Source: a virus. From it: a stretch of 64,000 nt of DNA. Location: IMG/VR virus record IMGVR_UViG_3300044821_000127, positions 1 through 64,000 of that record; one strand, given 5' to 3'. The first letter of the stretch is position 1. Every line of letters starts with the position of its first letter. Below the pieces are notes generated by a model, which saw only the letters and a program-made list of their open reading frames with translations, was not told the origin of the DNA and made no database searches. Shown here piece by piece: positions 1 to 7,464 of this stretch. A program made the position numbers and the translations under genes.

Positions 1-542
1 TAAGCAGCAGCAGCAGCAGCATAAGCAGCAGCAGCAGCAGCATAAGCAGCAGCAGCAGCAGCATAAGCAGCAGCAGCAGCATAAGCAGCAGCCTTTCTGT
101 TCTCTTCGGTTGGATCGCCGGCCCAGGCTTCCGCCGCCTCAATGGCTCTGAGAGGCCGAATCTCTTCCTCTTTCACATAGACGAGAGCGAGGCGAGCACA
201 GGCGGCGGCGGCTTTAACGAGTATCGTCCGCTCGATGCCGACTCGACCGGATATCCACAGCAGCCAATCACCACGCGGGCAAGTATTCCACGCTTTGGTA
301 ACGTCAGTCTGCGCCCCGAGCCATTCGACGGCCTCGGTGCAGGGTGAAAATTTTGAGATACGCGATGCAATCGTCTTTTTCATTTTTGATGATCCATTAT
401 TGCCACGAGAAGCGCGGACGGCAACCACCGTTCCATCTGAGAAGTACATTTCAATTGTTTCGTTTTTTGTTTCTTTCGTACTCAAATGAGTGATGTGCTT
501 AACCTTCGTGACTTTACCATGAACATTAATCACAATACTCAT
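1..542 (-). CDS. Alanine-rich 'putative immunity protein' family, 3' end cut by window edge
   Basis: The frame is open from an ATG at 542 to the left edge, so the C-terminus is missing. The start has a strong SD (GGAGG, 7 nt upstream). After about 55 residues it enters a domain with the marks of a family often annotated as putative immunity protein in bacteria and phages: AVEWL, KAWNTCPRGDWLLW, a cysteine/alanine helix, then EIRPLRAIEAAEAWA. From about residue 150 it becomes an alanine/tyrosine repeat. An internal ATG at 383 lies just before the recognisable domain and could be a second start. The family's function is unproven; the name comes from similarity to toxin-immunity folds. It is transcribed away from the early region and has its own structured leader. 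Confidence 0.75.
   Translation of the reverse strand, partial: MSIVINVHGKVTKVKHITHLSTKETKNETIEMYFSDGTVVAVRASRGNNGSSKMKKTIASRISKFSPCTEAVEWLGAQTDVTKAWNTCPRGDWLLWISGRVGIERTILVKAAAACARLALVYVKEEEIRPLRAIEAAEAWAGDPTEENRKAAAYAAAAAYAAAAAAYAAAAAAYAAAAAA
3..92 (-). repeat. 21-nt tandem repeat coding six Ala plus one Tyr
   Basis: Runs of GCT codons separated by TAT (read on the minus strand) give units of A6Y, A6Y, A6Y, A5Y and A3 inside the preceding gene. The most regular unit is 21 nt. The near-perfect repeats suggest recent slippage, and the copy number may vary between isolates or be collapsed in assembly. The repeat continues past the window edge. Confidence 0.9.
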
Positions 543-554
543 TTTTATTCCTCC

Positions 555-647
555 AAAAAAGCCGCCAGGAAAAATTCGAAAAGAAGGTCGTTGCTTTCGC
601 AACAGCTTAAAAGGCTGATGAACTTCTTTTCTACGTCACTGGCGGCC
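555..647 (-). promoter_or_regulatory. Structured leader with terminator-like outer stem
   Basis: On the minus strand the outer stem pairs 639-647 with 560-568 (9 bp including one G-U) and is followed at once by five to six U. Inside it, 623-631 pairs with 578-586 (9 bp) and 599-603 with 590-594 (5 bp) around a GAAA tetraloop; a short third stem (614-616 with 604-606) fits between them. The U run ends just before the SD of the gene starting at 542. This arrangement suits an attenuator or terminator controlling that gene. The stems are seen directly; regulation is inference. Confidence 0.55.
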
Positions 648-677
648 TTTCGTTCCGTTCTTCGATTTTCAAATCAT

Positions 678-708
678 GATATAGGCCCACTTGATTTGCA
701 AGTGTCAA
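678..708 (-). promoter_or_regulatory. Possible minus-strand promoter for the leader gene
   Basis: A perfect TTGACA (703-708, minus strand) stands 19 nt before TATATC (678-683), upstream of the structured leader. The spacer is longer than the usual 17 nt, so the call is weak. The rest of 648-860 is AT-rich with a TATAAT at 779-784 on the plus strand but no good matching -35; I see no other gene there. Confidence 0.3.
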
Positions 709-869
709 ATGCGCAAGGGAGCAAAATCTTTTTGCTTGACAAACGAACTTAATTAGAGTAGTTCCTGCGCGTTCCTTATATAATATACACTCAACAGTGT
801 GTGAATACAATGCTCTTGCGCGCATTCGCTCCTCGTGCCATAATGCTTCATCACCCACCATGCCATGAA

Positions 870-1001
870 ATGGAGCACCCCCATGCCTCGCCTCGCCAAT
901 ACCTACCGTGCCGCCCGCCGCAGCGCCGCCAGATCGGAAAGTACATCCCCCACCAAGGCAAGAAAGAATGCACCCGCCGTATCTCACAGATGAAGAAGTA
1001 A
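870..1001 (+). CDS. Small basic protein, possible
   Basis: An open frame ends at 1001. The C-terminal half is strongly basic and contains IGKYIPHQGKKECTRR, a pattern I associate with short conserved phage proteins of unknown function. Starts are possible at 801 (GTG), 840 or 870; none has a clear SD. A second, overlapping 36-aa frame starts at 883 with GGAG six bases upstream and encodes another basic peptide, so the correct frame is uncertain. Confidence 0.35.
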   Translation: MEHPHASPRQYLPCRPPQRRQIGKYIPHQGKKECTRRISQMKK

Positions 1002-1015
1002 CGGCAGTACCATCG

Positions 1016-1033
1016 GCCGTCCTGCGGAGCACC
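1016..1033. repeat. 18-nt direct repeat, copy 1
   Basis: GCCGTCCTGCGGAGCACC occurs exactly here and at 9647-9664. Each copy contains GGAG and lies shortly before a plus-strand gene. In copy 2 the GGAG is at SD distance from the ATG at 9670; here the next gene has its own SD. Confidence 0.8.
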
Positions 1034-1060
1034 TTTCTTTGTATATATTGGAGAAGTTAA

Positions 1061-1714
1061 ATGACAATAGTATACAAACTTACAAACCAAGAAATGCAAA
1101 CGGGGGTTTCTCCTCCTGCCAAACTAACTCGATGGGTTATTGGCGAAAAGCAAACGGCGAGTGGGAAAGGGAATTTATGTGGTCGAGGTTGGCTTCATGC
1201 TTATATTCATCCTTTGTTGGCCAATTTTCTAAATCCAATCCACGCTAACTTTAGCAATCCAAGGCTATTTGAGTGTGAAGGATTTATTGGCAAAGATGAT
1301 AATGGACTTAAAATTGGCTGTACGGAACTGACGATCTTAAAAGAAATTCCTTTGGATAAAATTTCAACTAATCAAAGAGTTGCTTTCTGTATTCTTTGTG
1401 CAAAAGAGGTCTACAATAATGAAGAATGGAATACTTGGGCAAATAATTGGTTAAGCGGAAAGGATAGGTCGTTAACGGCAGCAGGCAGGCAGGTGAGAGC
1501 GACAGCAGGCAGGCAGGTGAGAGCGGCGGAGGCGGCAGGGGCGGAGGCGAGGGCGGCGGCAGGGGCGGCGGCAGGCGCAGGGCTGAGAGAGGCGCTGCGA
1601 GGAGAGGCAGAGGTGAGGGCGGCGGCAGGGGCGGCGAGAGCGGCAGATGCTAACAAAATTAATTCTCCTCTAAACCTAATCGCCCTAGCTAACATAGCAA
1701 TGACTTACCGATAA
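1061..1714 (+). CDS. Conserved phage/bacterial protein with Ala-rich low-complexity tail
   Basis: 217 aa, SD GGAGAAG ahead of the ATG. Residues 1 to about 145 match a family of phage and bacterial proteins I recognise by pattern (YKLT start, LHAYIHPLLANFLNPIHAN, GCTELTILKE, QRVAFCILCAKEVY, WANNWLSGKDRS) but whose function I do not know. Residues 146-200 are a GC-rich A/G/R/E repeat tail. Members of the family usually end in alanine-rich repeats, so the tail is expected, but its base composition differs sharply from the AT-rich coding sequence around it. Short stretches such as GCAGGCAGGCAGGTGAGAGC are tandemly repeated near 1490-1520. Confidence 0.7.
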   Translation: MTIVYKLTNQEMQTGVSPPAKLTRWVIGEKQTASGKGNLCGRGWLHAYIHPLLANFLNPIHANFSNPRLFECEGFIGKDDNGLKIGCTELTILKEIPLDKISTNQRVAFCILCAKEVYNNEEWNTWANNWLSGKDRSLTAAGRQVRATAGRQVRAAEAAGAEARAAAGAAAGAGLREALRGEAEVRAAAGAARAADANKINSPLNLIALANIAMTYR

Positions 1715-1727
1715 AAGGAAACAAGAA

Positions 1728-1871
1728 ATGACCAACCTCCAAATCACCCAATTCCTTCGCCAGTGGTATCTTTCCCACAACTACCCTCACGCTGCCGCCA
1801 GTCCTTGGGAAATCATCAAAGAACATCCAAATCCTGAAAAGCTTGTGGAATATTTGAAAGGATTGAAATAA
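1728..1871 (+). CDS. 47-aa hypothetical protein
   Basis: ATG at 1728 after AAGGAAACAAGAA; ends with TAA at 1869-1871 that overlaps the next ATG (TAATG), a sign of translational coupling. The product has aromatic and charged residues typical of a small folded protein (FLRQWYLSHNYPHAA). No family recognised. Confidence 0.6.
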   Translation: MTNLQITQFLRQWYLSHNYPHAAASPWEIIKEHPNPEKLVEYLKGLK

Positions 1872-2263
1872 TGTCCGCCACAACCCAGTCCAAGCAAATA
1901 AACAAGCTCCGCACCCAACTAGCCGAAAAGGACAGAGAAATCCTCGCCCTCTCCGAACAACTATTCGAAGCCAAGAAAAAGAGAGACTTTATCCTCCCAT
2001 CCGGCATGTACCTCGAACAAGACCCATCCGGCCAGTTAATTCTCCACGTACCGGCCGAAACCACCTATTTTCCGGTAAACCTCGGCCTTGACGATGCTAC
2101 CGCCATGCGGCACATCCGCCGCATTTTTTCCAATCAAAAAGTCCTTCCCCATAAAATCGGCACAGACGCAGTGCCGACCGATCGGGTACTGAAAGAATGG
2201 TTGCAAAACGGCGGTCGGGTTGGGACGGATAGAAAACTAAAAATCGAGGAATTCAACCCATGA
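1871..2263 (+). CDS. 130-aa hypothetical protein with N-terminal coiled coil
   Basis: Starts in the TAATG overlap with the upstream gene. Residues 5-38 are a charged heptad-like segment (KQINKLRTQLAEKDREILAL), probably a coiled coil; the rest is a mixed alpha/beta sequence. It ends four bases into the next gene (ATGA). No function assigned. Confidence 0.65.
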   Translation: MSATTQSKQINKLRTQLAEKDREILALSEQLFEAKKKRDFILPSGMYLEQDPSGQLILHVPAETTYFPVNLGLDDATAMRHIRRIFSNQKVLPHKIGTDAVPTDRVLKEWLQNGGRVGTDRKLKIEEFNP

Positions 2264-2508
2264 CCGGGCCTTTCTGCCAAAAAGTTGAAAACCTCTTCTA
2301 TCTCTTCTATCTTGTCATCGAAGAGAAAAACTCCCCTGCCTACCATCAAATAAAAGAAATCGCGCGCTTAAACGTTGATTTTACCCTAATTGAACAAAAT
2401 TCTCCCGAAGTTCGCTTAGTAAAATGCGCCCGCCGAATGCTTCTCTCGATTAAGCGGGTTAGGGATAATGAAGCCTTTTTTTGTTTAGGAACGAATGATT
2501 ACGTATGA
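2260..2508 (+). CDS. 82-aa hypothetical protein
   Basis: ATGA overlap with the upstream gene. Lysine and phenylalanine rich, with a central helix (YHQIKEIARLNVDFTLIEQ). No signal peptide or membrane segment. Not recognised. Confidence 0.6.
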   Translation: MTGPFCQKVENLFYLFYLVIEEKNSPAYHQIKEIARLNVDFTLIEQNSPEVRLVKCARRMLLSIKRVRDNEAFFCLGTNDYV

Positions 2509-2532
2509 TAAACAATGGAAAGGAAGCACAAA

Positions 2533-2859
2533 ATGTATCCCATGAATGATAAAGACTTCTATCTCCTCCTCACCAAGATGTATGAAGAAGTGAAGAAACA
2601 AGTGGCGGATAGAGGAATAGAAAAAGTTCCTAGAATAATGATTTGGGGCTGGATGACGGACATCGATATTTCACTATCTTCAATGAGCGGCTCACCCGAA
2701 ACTCAAGTTGAAGGAAAGGAACTATCTGTTTTGGTGGACGAATATTGTCGGCGGCTTGGATTTAATCAAGCACAAAAAACCTTGGCCCTTGCGCCCCCGA
2801 TTGTGGAGAATGAAGTACCGTCCGAAGATCCGGTAATTAGCTTAAACGAAGAAGCTTAG
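2533..2859 (+). CDS. 108-aa hypothetical protein
   Basis: The in-frame ATG at 2515 lacks a ribosome site; the ATG at 2533 follows AAAGGAAGCACAAA and is preferred. The sequence is helical and acidic at the C-terminus, with one aromatic-rich stretch (IMIWGWMTDIDI). No recognised domain. Confidence 0.6.
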   Translation: MYPMNDKDFYLLLTKMYEEVKKQVADRGIEKVPRIMIWGWMTDIDISLSSMSGSPETQVEGKELSVLVDEYCRRLGFNQAQKTLALAPPIVENEVPSEDPVISLNEEA

Positions 2860-2988
2860 GTGGATGATCTTTTATATCAGTCTGGTCCTCTTAAGTGCAA
2901 CGTTCGCATCTCCACCTTTCGACGCGCCGCAAAACGTGAACTAGACTTCCTCATTTCCCTACTTCCAGAAGATGAAAAGGGTGAATAA
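2860..2988 (+). CDS. 42-aa hypothetical protein, GTG start
   Basis: The GTG directly follows the TAG of the upstream gene, and the frame ends two bases before the ATG of the next one, so it fills the gap exactly. The product is charged and helical (CNVRISTFRRAAKRELDF). An overlapping 26-aa frame beginning at the nearby ATG looks like a short signal peptide, but it has no better ribosome site. Confidence 0.45.
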   Translation: MDDLLYQSGPLKCNVRISTFRRAAKRELDFLISLLPEDEKGE

Positions 2989-2989
2989 A

Positions 2990-3223
2990 ATGGCAAAAAC
3001 CACCATTGCAGAACTTCAAAAAATTATTGAAGTTAACAAAGTTACAATCTCTGCCCAATCTGAGCAAATCAAACTAATAGTAGAAGAATATACTAGCATA
3101 GTAGAAGAATATACTAATATAATAGAGAAATTACAGAAAGAAATTTCACAAATTTCCGCCGATCGCACCCATGCCCTTAAGCTTCTTCGCGGGCTTATTT
3201 CAGAAATATACGGGGAGGATTAA
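2990..3223 (+). CDS. 77-aa coiled-coil protein
   Basis: Start chosen at 2990 because AGGGTGAATAAA precedes it; an upstream in-frame ATG at 2972 lies before that site. Almost the whole product is a predicted coiled coil (repeated I/V/L-E-E-Y-T pattern at 30-50). It precedes the helicase gene directly. Function unknown. Confidence 0.6.
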   Translation: MAKTTIAELQKIIEVNKVTISAQSEQIKLIVEEYTSIVEEYTNIIEKLQKEISQISADRTHALKLLRGLISEIYGED

Positions 3224-3226
3224 TAA

Positions 3227-4723
3227 TTGCACGCCCCCACCCCCGAACAATCCGACATCCTACAAATTCTTTCCGATTGTCCCCGCGATAGCATAATGAG
3301 TAAGGATTTTGCGGGCACCGGCAAAACCGCCACCATCGAAATGATTTGCCTTGCCATGCCCAAGCACACTTCGGTTCTGGTAACTTCCTTCGCTGTCTCC
3401 ATCGTCGAAGAACTAAAGTGCCGATTGGAAAAAACCCACTGCAACGTTCGTACAATGAATTCCCTCGGCCTCATGGCCTATCGAATGGGGATTAACAAAA
3501 ACCCCGTTCTTGACAACAACAAACCGTACCGATTGCTCCGCCAACTTATCGCCGAAGAAGGATTAAATATCCCCAAAGAAGACCAACCAATAATCCTCTC
3601 TATGTACCGCTCCGCCATGATTTCCGGCCTTGTACCTTCCGACTTCCCCAACGAAGGCTACACCCCCGACCTTCCTGAGATTTGGCAAAGCTTTGAAGTT
3701 GGTGCGGACGACACAGCAATTTTTGCCGCAAGGCTATTACTTATCCGCTCCATCCAAGAAGGTCTAACCGGTACCATTTCCTTTGACGATCAAATCTACC
3801 TTTCCGTTTTGTTCGGCGGCAAGTTCCCCCGCTTCGCTTGCGTTCTTGTCGATGAAGCCCAAGACCTTTCCATTCTCCAGCACAAGATGATTGAAAAGTG
3901 CGCCGTAAGCCGCATCATGTGCTTTGGGGACGAACTCCAATCGATTTACTTCTTCCGCACAAGAACTAGCAACTCGTTTCGGGAATTACAAAAGTTGCGG
4001 CCGGCTTGGCAGCACAAGCCCCTTACCATGTCCTTCCGCTGCCCCAAGCTCATTGTTGAGCGTAACGCCCACCATGCCCTGGGCTTCCGCGCCGCGCCCG
4101 GCAACCTCCAAGGCTCTTTCCGTTACTACAATGAGCCCTGGTACCTCACCCACGCGCCGTCCATTGCCGTGCTATGCCGCAACAATGCCCCGCTCATTTC
4201 CCTAGCCTTCAAGCTATTAAAGAATAGAATTCCGGTAAATTTCCTCGGCAAAGACATTGGAAAATCCCTAATTGCCCTATTTAATAAAATCTGCCCCGAC
4301 AAAACCACCCCGGTGGATCAGATCGCCCAGTTAATTTCCGACTGGGAAAGTAAAGAGAAAGGACTTGCCGCCGATGATGAGGCGAAGAAGGAAAACATTG
4401 GTGATCGCGCCGCATGCCTTCTTACTATCATCGATGGCGAGTGCCGTTCCGCGCGAGACTTTCTTTTCAAGCTGGAAAGCATATTTAACTCCAAGGGCGA
4501 AATCACCCTCTCCACCATCCATCGCGCCAAAGGTCTTGAATGGGAAACCGTCTACCACCTTGACCCCTGGCGCCTTGATCCCGAAAGGCTTTTCGACCGC
4601 TTCGATAAAGGTAGTCTAACCGAGGAACAACTATCTCAAGAGTTGAATAGTAAGTATGTTCTTGAGACCAGAACAAAGAATAACTTAATTGAAGCTCCCG
4701 TCAACCTATTTACTTTTAGGTGA
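3227..4723 (+). CDS. SF1 (UvrD/PcrA-like) DNA helicase
   Basis: 498 aa, TTG start eight bases after GGGGAGGA. Motifs in order: Q-motif region TPEQSDIL, Walker A AGTGKTA (29-35), motif Ia VTSFAV, Walker B VDEAQD (about 207-212), motif III GDELQSIY, motif IV SFRCPK, motif V STIHRAKGLEWE (about 427-438), and a motif VI-like ETRTKNNL near the C-terminus. This is the set for ATP-driven 3'-5' unwinding. It is shorter than cellular UvrD (about 720 aa) and lacks long 1B/2B insertions, as usual for phage helicases. The last Arg-finger motif is less canonical (ETRTK instead of VTRAK). Probable role: phage DNA replication or repair. Confidence 0.9.
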   Translation: MHAPTPEQSDILQILSDCPRDSIMSKDFAGTGKTATIEMICLAMPKHTSVLVTSFAVSIVEELKCRLEKTHCNVRTMNSLGLMAYRMGINKNPVLDNNKPYRLLRQLIAEEGLNIPKEDQPIILSMYRSAMISGLVPSDFPNEGYTPDLPEIWQSFEVGADDTAIFAARLLLIRSIQEGLTGTISFDDQIYLSVLFGGKFPRFACVLVDEAQDLSILQHKMIEKCAVSRIMCFGDELQSIYFFRTRTSNSFRELQKLRPAWQHKPLTMSFRCPKLIVERNAHHALGFRAAPGNLQGSFRYYNEPWYLTHAPSIAVLCRNNAPLISLAFKLLKNRIPVNFLGKDIGKSLIALFNKICPDKTTPVDQIAQLISDWESKEKGLAADDEAKKENIGDRAACLLTIIDGECRSARDFLFKLESIFNSKGEITLSTIHRAKGLEWETVYHLDPWRLDPERLFDRFDKGSLTEEQLSQELNSKYVLETRTKNNLIEAPVNLFTFR

Positions 4724-4726
4724 GAA

Positions 4727-4921
4727 ATGAGACACAAATGGTCCGGTTGGCCAGGCGCAATCTGCTTAAACTGTGGCATTTCAGACCCAATTGAAGAAGC
4801 CCTTGCTGACAACTTATTTGATCCACTTACAGACATATGGAAGGATGAAAAACAAGAGGAAATAACCATGTGGAAAATGTCATGTTGCCCGCCCTTGCCT
4901 CTCCCGGAGCGGTTAAAATGA
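4727..4921 (+). CDS. Small zinc-binding-like protein
   Basis: 64 aa. The N-terminus HKWSGWPGAICLNCGISDPIE matches a frequent phage protein with one or two CxxC knuckles; here one CxxC plus a second pair MSCCPP near the end can be seen. Probably a zinc ribbon of unknown role. Four-base (ATGA) overlap with the next gene. Confidence 0.65.
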   Translation: MRHKWSGWPGAICLNCGISDPIEEALADNLFDPLTDIWKDEKQEEITMWKMSCCPPLPLPERLK

Positions 4922-5097
4922 AACTCACCAAAGGCTACACCGACCGACTTGATAGAATTATTTGGCTAGTAATCGAAGGAACCGACGCCGCCCACAACAT
5001 AGATCTACTATCCTTCGAACACAATCTCCTAAAAATAATCTCCCATTGCGAAATCATGCTGGCTTGGATTGAGTTAAAGAAGAAGGCGGAGGAATAA
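4918..5097 (+). CDS. 59-aa hypothetical protein
   Basis: Start at the ATGA overlap (4918), with GGAG nine bases upstream inside the preceding gene; the longer frame starting at 4870 has no SD. Helical sequence (DRLDRIIWLVIEGTDAAHNI). Not recognised. Confidence 0.55.
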   Translation: MKLTKGYTDRLDRIIWLVIEGTDAAHNIDLLSFEHNLLKIISHCEIMLAWIELKKKAEE

Positions 5098-5098
5098 A

Positions 5099-5347
5099 AT
5101 GGAAAAGACCATCCCTTGCCCAAAATGCTCCCGCCTCTTCGCCACTGAAAATGACCTATCCCAACACAAGCGATGGAAAGGCCATGGCGAGCCCAAGTCT
5201 ACTTACCCCAAACACAACTTGTACAAGAAACGTGACGTGGACGAAGAACTATTTACCGACATGTTCGATGGTCTTCCCGATGGGGCGTTTTTCGCTTTGG
5301 CGGAGGAATTTGGGCTTGATATAGAAGATTTTATTGAGGAGGATTAA
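5099..5347 (+). CDS. C2H2 zinc-finger protein
   Basis: 82 aa; SD GGAGGAATAAA. Residues 7-29 form a C2H2 finger: CPKC, then HxxxxxH after RLFATENDLSQ. The C-terminal half is acidic with repeated ED pairs. It is likely to bind nucleic acid or act as an adaptor; the target is unknown. Confidence 0.7.
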   Translation: MEKTIPCPKCSRLFATENDLSQHKRWKGHGEPKSTYPKHNLYKKRDVDEELFTDMFDGLPDGAFFALAEEFGLDIEDFIEED

Positions 5348-5506
5348 ATGTGGTTAAATGTGCTAGGCGGGATACTATTTGGTGCTGGATTTTCCGTAAT
5401 TCTACCCGAAAATCTGTCACCGTCACTTCAAGTTATTGCATTTCTTGCAATAATTATTGGAATACAACTTCAAATTATTGGTAATATTAATATTTGGAGA
5501 AAATAA
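5348..5506 (+). CDS. 52-aa two-helix membrane protein
   Basis: The ATG abuts the TAA of the upstream gene. Two hydrophobic segments (about residues 4-18 and 26-46) separated by a short polar PENLSPS loop indicate an inner-membrane hairpin. Ends in basic IWRK. No family recognised. Confidence 0.6.
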   Translation: MWLNVLGGILFGAGFSVILPENLSPSLQVIAFLAIIIGIQLQIIGNINIWRK

Positions 5507-5507
5507 A

Positions 5508-5972
5508 ATGACCATCCAAACTTTTACCGCTCCGCTCATGGGGGCTTTCCACCGCATGAAAGACCTCGAAAAGCCCGTTCCGGCCGTGGGCATCCTTTCC
5601 GTACTACCATCCGGCTTTCCCCTCTATCTCCTCCGTGAGCCCGAAAACACCTCCGATGAAAATGCCGTCAAGGTACTTCTGAGTAGTTCCGACCTCGAAG
5701 AACAAAACATCGACATGGACAAACTCGAAGAAGCCATCAACCCCTACGGCTTCATCGTGGAAGACATCGTGGCCGATGAATATTGGCATGTCGGATATAT
5801 TGCTAAGGAGTTTGCCGTTCATCTTACCAAACTACTAATCCCAAGTCTTGTAATGACGGACGAAGGAGAGGAAGAACTTGAGCCCGAATATTCCGCCCAC
5901 CTAACCTTTTTCACCAATAATCGTGGCAAGCAGCAAAATGCCGTGGTAATTGAGATGGATATTGGAGAATAA
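5508..5972 (+). CDS. HIRAN-domain-like protein
   Basis: 154 aa. Start chosen at 5508, just after the membrane-protein gene; an in-frame start at 5457 would overlap that gene. The pattern VPAVGIL... YLLREPENTSDENAVKVLL ... WHVGYIAKEFA matches the HIRAN fold, where the acidic DENAV and the VGYI segment are characteristic. HIRAN domains bind DNA ends or 3' ssDNA in repair helicases; stand-alone phage versions are common. An acidic insertion (residues 65-85) separates the two halves. Confidence 0.7.
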   Translation: MTIQTFTAPLMGAFHRMKDLEKPVPAVGILSVLPSGFPLYLLREPENTSDENAVKVLLSSSDLEEQNIDMDKLEEAINPYGFIVEDIVADEYWHVGYIAKEFAVHLTKLLIPSLVMTDEGEEELEPEYSAHLTFFTNNRGKQQNAVVIEMDIGE

Positions 5973-5973
5973 A

Positions 5974-6372
5974 ATGGATATTGTAAATAGCTACTTCAAA
6001 CAATTCTACCCAGAGGAAATTAATGCAGAAGATTTTCGTTTTACGACAATGCTCGGCGGAATGAAACAATTTTGTCCTATTTTACCAACAGAAATAGATA
6101 CAATTTTTCCACGAATGGAAATGATAGATGGATTTAGCATGTCAGTTCAAGGCCATTTTGGTGCATACTCTCAACCTCGCGATGATTTTGCCGAAAAATA
6201 TTTTACAGTCGAAGTAGGCTTTCCCTCAAATGCCGAAGAACTGTTAATGTCATTTGCAGATGATTCGGACAATCCTACCGAAACTGTTTATGGCTATGTA
6301 CCAATTAGTATAATTGAGGAAATAATTGCCAAGCATGGTGGCTTAGTCAATAAAATTAAGGAAAAAGAATAA
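5974..6372 (+). CDS. 132-aa hypothetical protein
   Basis: Start at 5974 after GGAGAATAAA. Clearly more AT-rich codons than the HIRAN gene before it. Mixed alpha/beta sequence without recognised motifs. It shares its last base with the next start (TAATG). Confidence 0.6.
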   Translation: MDIVNSYFKQFYPEEINAEDFRFTTMLGGMKQFCPILPTEIDTIFPRMEMIDGFSMSVQGHFGAYSQPRDDFAEKYFTVEVGFPSNAEELLMSFADDSDNPTETVYGYVPISIIEEIIAKHGGLVNKIKEKE

Positions 6373-6593
6373 TGCTCTACGACCACAAAATCCTTCTCTT
6401 CCATCTAAATTCCGCTGTGGCCAGAGAAGTCACCCTGACCTGCGACTCCCACAAGGATGCAAAAAAGCTGTCCTTTGCCTTTCGCCACCTCCGAACTAAC
6501 ATGCTAACGGTAAAGATTTCTGTGAAAGATAATGAAGTAATCCTAACCCCCAGACCATTGGTAAAGTTTGAAGTGAAGGAATCTCAGCCATGA
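6372..6593 (+). CDS. 73-aa hypothetical protein
   Basis: Coupled to both neighbours by overlaps (TAATG at 6372, ATGA at 6590). Alternating hydrophobic pattern suggests a beta-rich small domain. Not recognised. Confidence 0.55.
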   Translation: MLYDHKILLFHLNSAVAREVTLTCDSHKDAKKLSFAFRHLRTNMLTVKISVKDNEVILTPRPLVKFEVKESQP

Positions 6594-7120
6594 CCACCGT
6601 AGATGGATTGTCGATCAAGGACGGTGACGTTTTCCACTGGTCCTATCTTCGCGAAGTGAAACACGGAGACTATTCGTACTGGTGCAAGTCACAGATTGCC
6701 ATCGCCAAAGACGGGTTGCTTGTCGATACTTATTGCGATAGCTCCGCGCACTGGTCTTACGAAGATGCGCCGAAGAAGCTAGATCTCACCTTCCTCGGGA
6801 ACCTCGCCGATTTAGTGAACGTCCCAGAATACAACAGGGAATACTACGCCGACTCCGACATCGTAAATCTTAATCATGCTAACTCTTCGAGGGGCAATTT
6901 CTACATCCGTCGTGGCGCCCAACGCAGCAAGGAGAAGATGCTGGAGACGGCGCATTACAAGATGGAGAAGGCCCAGAAAGAACTTGCTTTGGAATATACC
7001 GCCCGATTTGGCAAAACCCACAAAGTGGATTTGCGATCGGCGCAACAGGCTATCGAACGCTTTGTGGCGACGATCAAGAAGATAGAAGAGGCGTCCGACC
7101 TTGCGGAGATTTATTTATGA
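6590..7120 (+). CDS. Conserved phage protein carrying a 16-codon inserted cassette
   Basis: 176 aa. The first about 125 residues match a phage family I know by pattern (IKDGDVFHWSYL, YWCKSQIAIAKDG, DSDIVNLNHANSSRGNFYIRRGA) with no assigned function. The C-terminus is a coiled coil. Residues 130-145 (KELALEYTARFGKTHK) do not fit this coil and are identical, base for base, to part of the gene at 8475. Without them the coil reads continuously from KMEKAQ to VDLRSAQQAIERF. GC-richer codons than the flanking genes suggest transfer together with the following three genes. Confidence 0.7.
   Translation: MTTVDGLSIKDGDVFHWSYLREVKHGDYSYWCKSQIAIAKDGLLVDTYCDSSAHWSYEDAPKKLDLTFLGNLADLVNVPEYNREYYADSDIVNLNHANSSRGNFYIRRGAQRSKEKMLETAHYKMEKAQKELALEYTARFGKTHKVDLRSAQQAIERFVATIKKIEEASDLAEIYL
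6977..7024 (+). repeat. 48-nt exact duplicate, recipient copy
   Basis: Identical to 8709-8756. It begins and ends on codon borders in both genes and is read in the same frame in both. The sequence fits the family of the gene at 8475, so this is judged the recipient. Confidence 0.9.
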
Positions 7121-7464
7121 CCATCAACGAGAAAGCCCTGTTTATCGCAATAATCGCAACAATTACTCTTTTTGGCGTACTGTATCTTTTTGGCGTGCTG
7201 GACGTGGCCCAGTCGTCAGAGAAACCGCAGGATCAATTGTACGTAAGGTCGACAGGCTCAACAAGCAATCTTGCCAATCTCACTCAGCCAACCACGCTAA
7301 CCTTAGCCGTTGGTCAAGGTATTCTCGTGACGATCCATCCTGATGGAAGAATAGATCGCGGCCCAGCGTTCACTACGACTGACCAAGCCAGTCTAGATTT
7401 CTGGCGTGTCATTGACGAGGCTTTCCCACGGTTTCTTGAGCAGAAAGGAAAGGCCCAGCCATGA
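7117..7464 (+). CDS. Membrane-anchored 115-aa protein
   Basis: ATGA overlap with the upstream gene. One strong transmembrane segment at residues 7-29 (FIAIIATITLFGVLYLFGV) and a polar remainder with a beta-like domain (LAVGQGILVTIHPDGRIDRG). Probably anchored in the inner membrane with the domain outside or in the periplasm. Unknown function. Confidence 0.6.
   Translation: MTINEKALFIAIIATITLFGVLYLFGVLDVAQSSEKPQDQLYVRSTGSTSNLANLTQPTTLTLAVGQGILVTIHPDGRIDRGPAFTTTDQASLDFWRVIDEAFPRFLEQKGKAQP

Noticed and set aside
736-784. Plus-strand promoter from TTGACA at 736 and TATAAT at 779
   Set aside because: The boxes are 37 bases apart and neither has a good partner at 16-18 bases.
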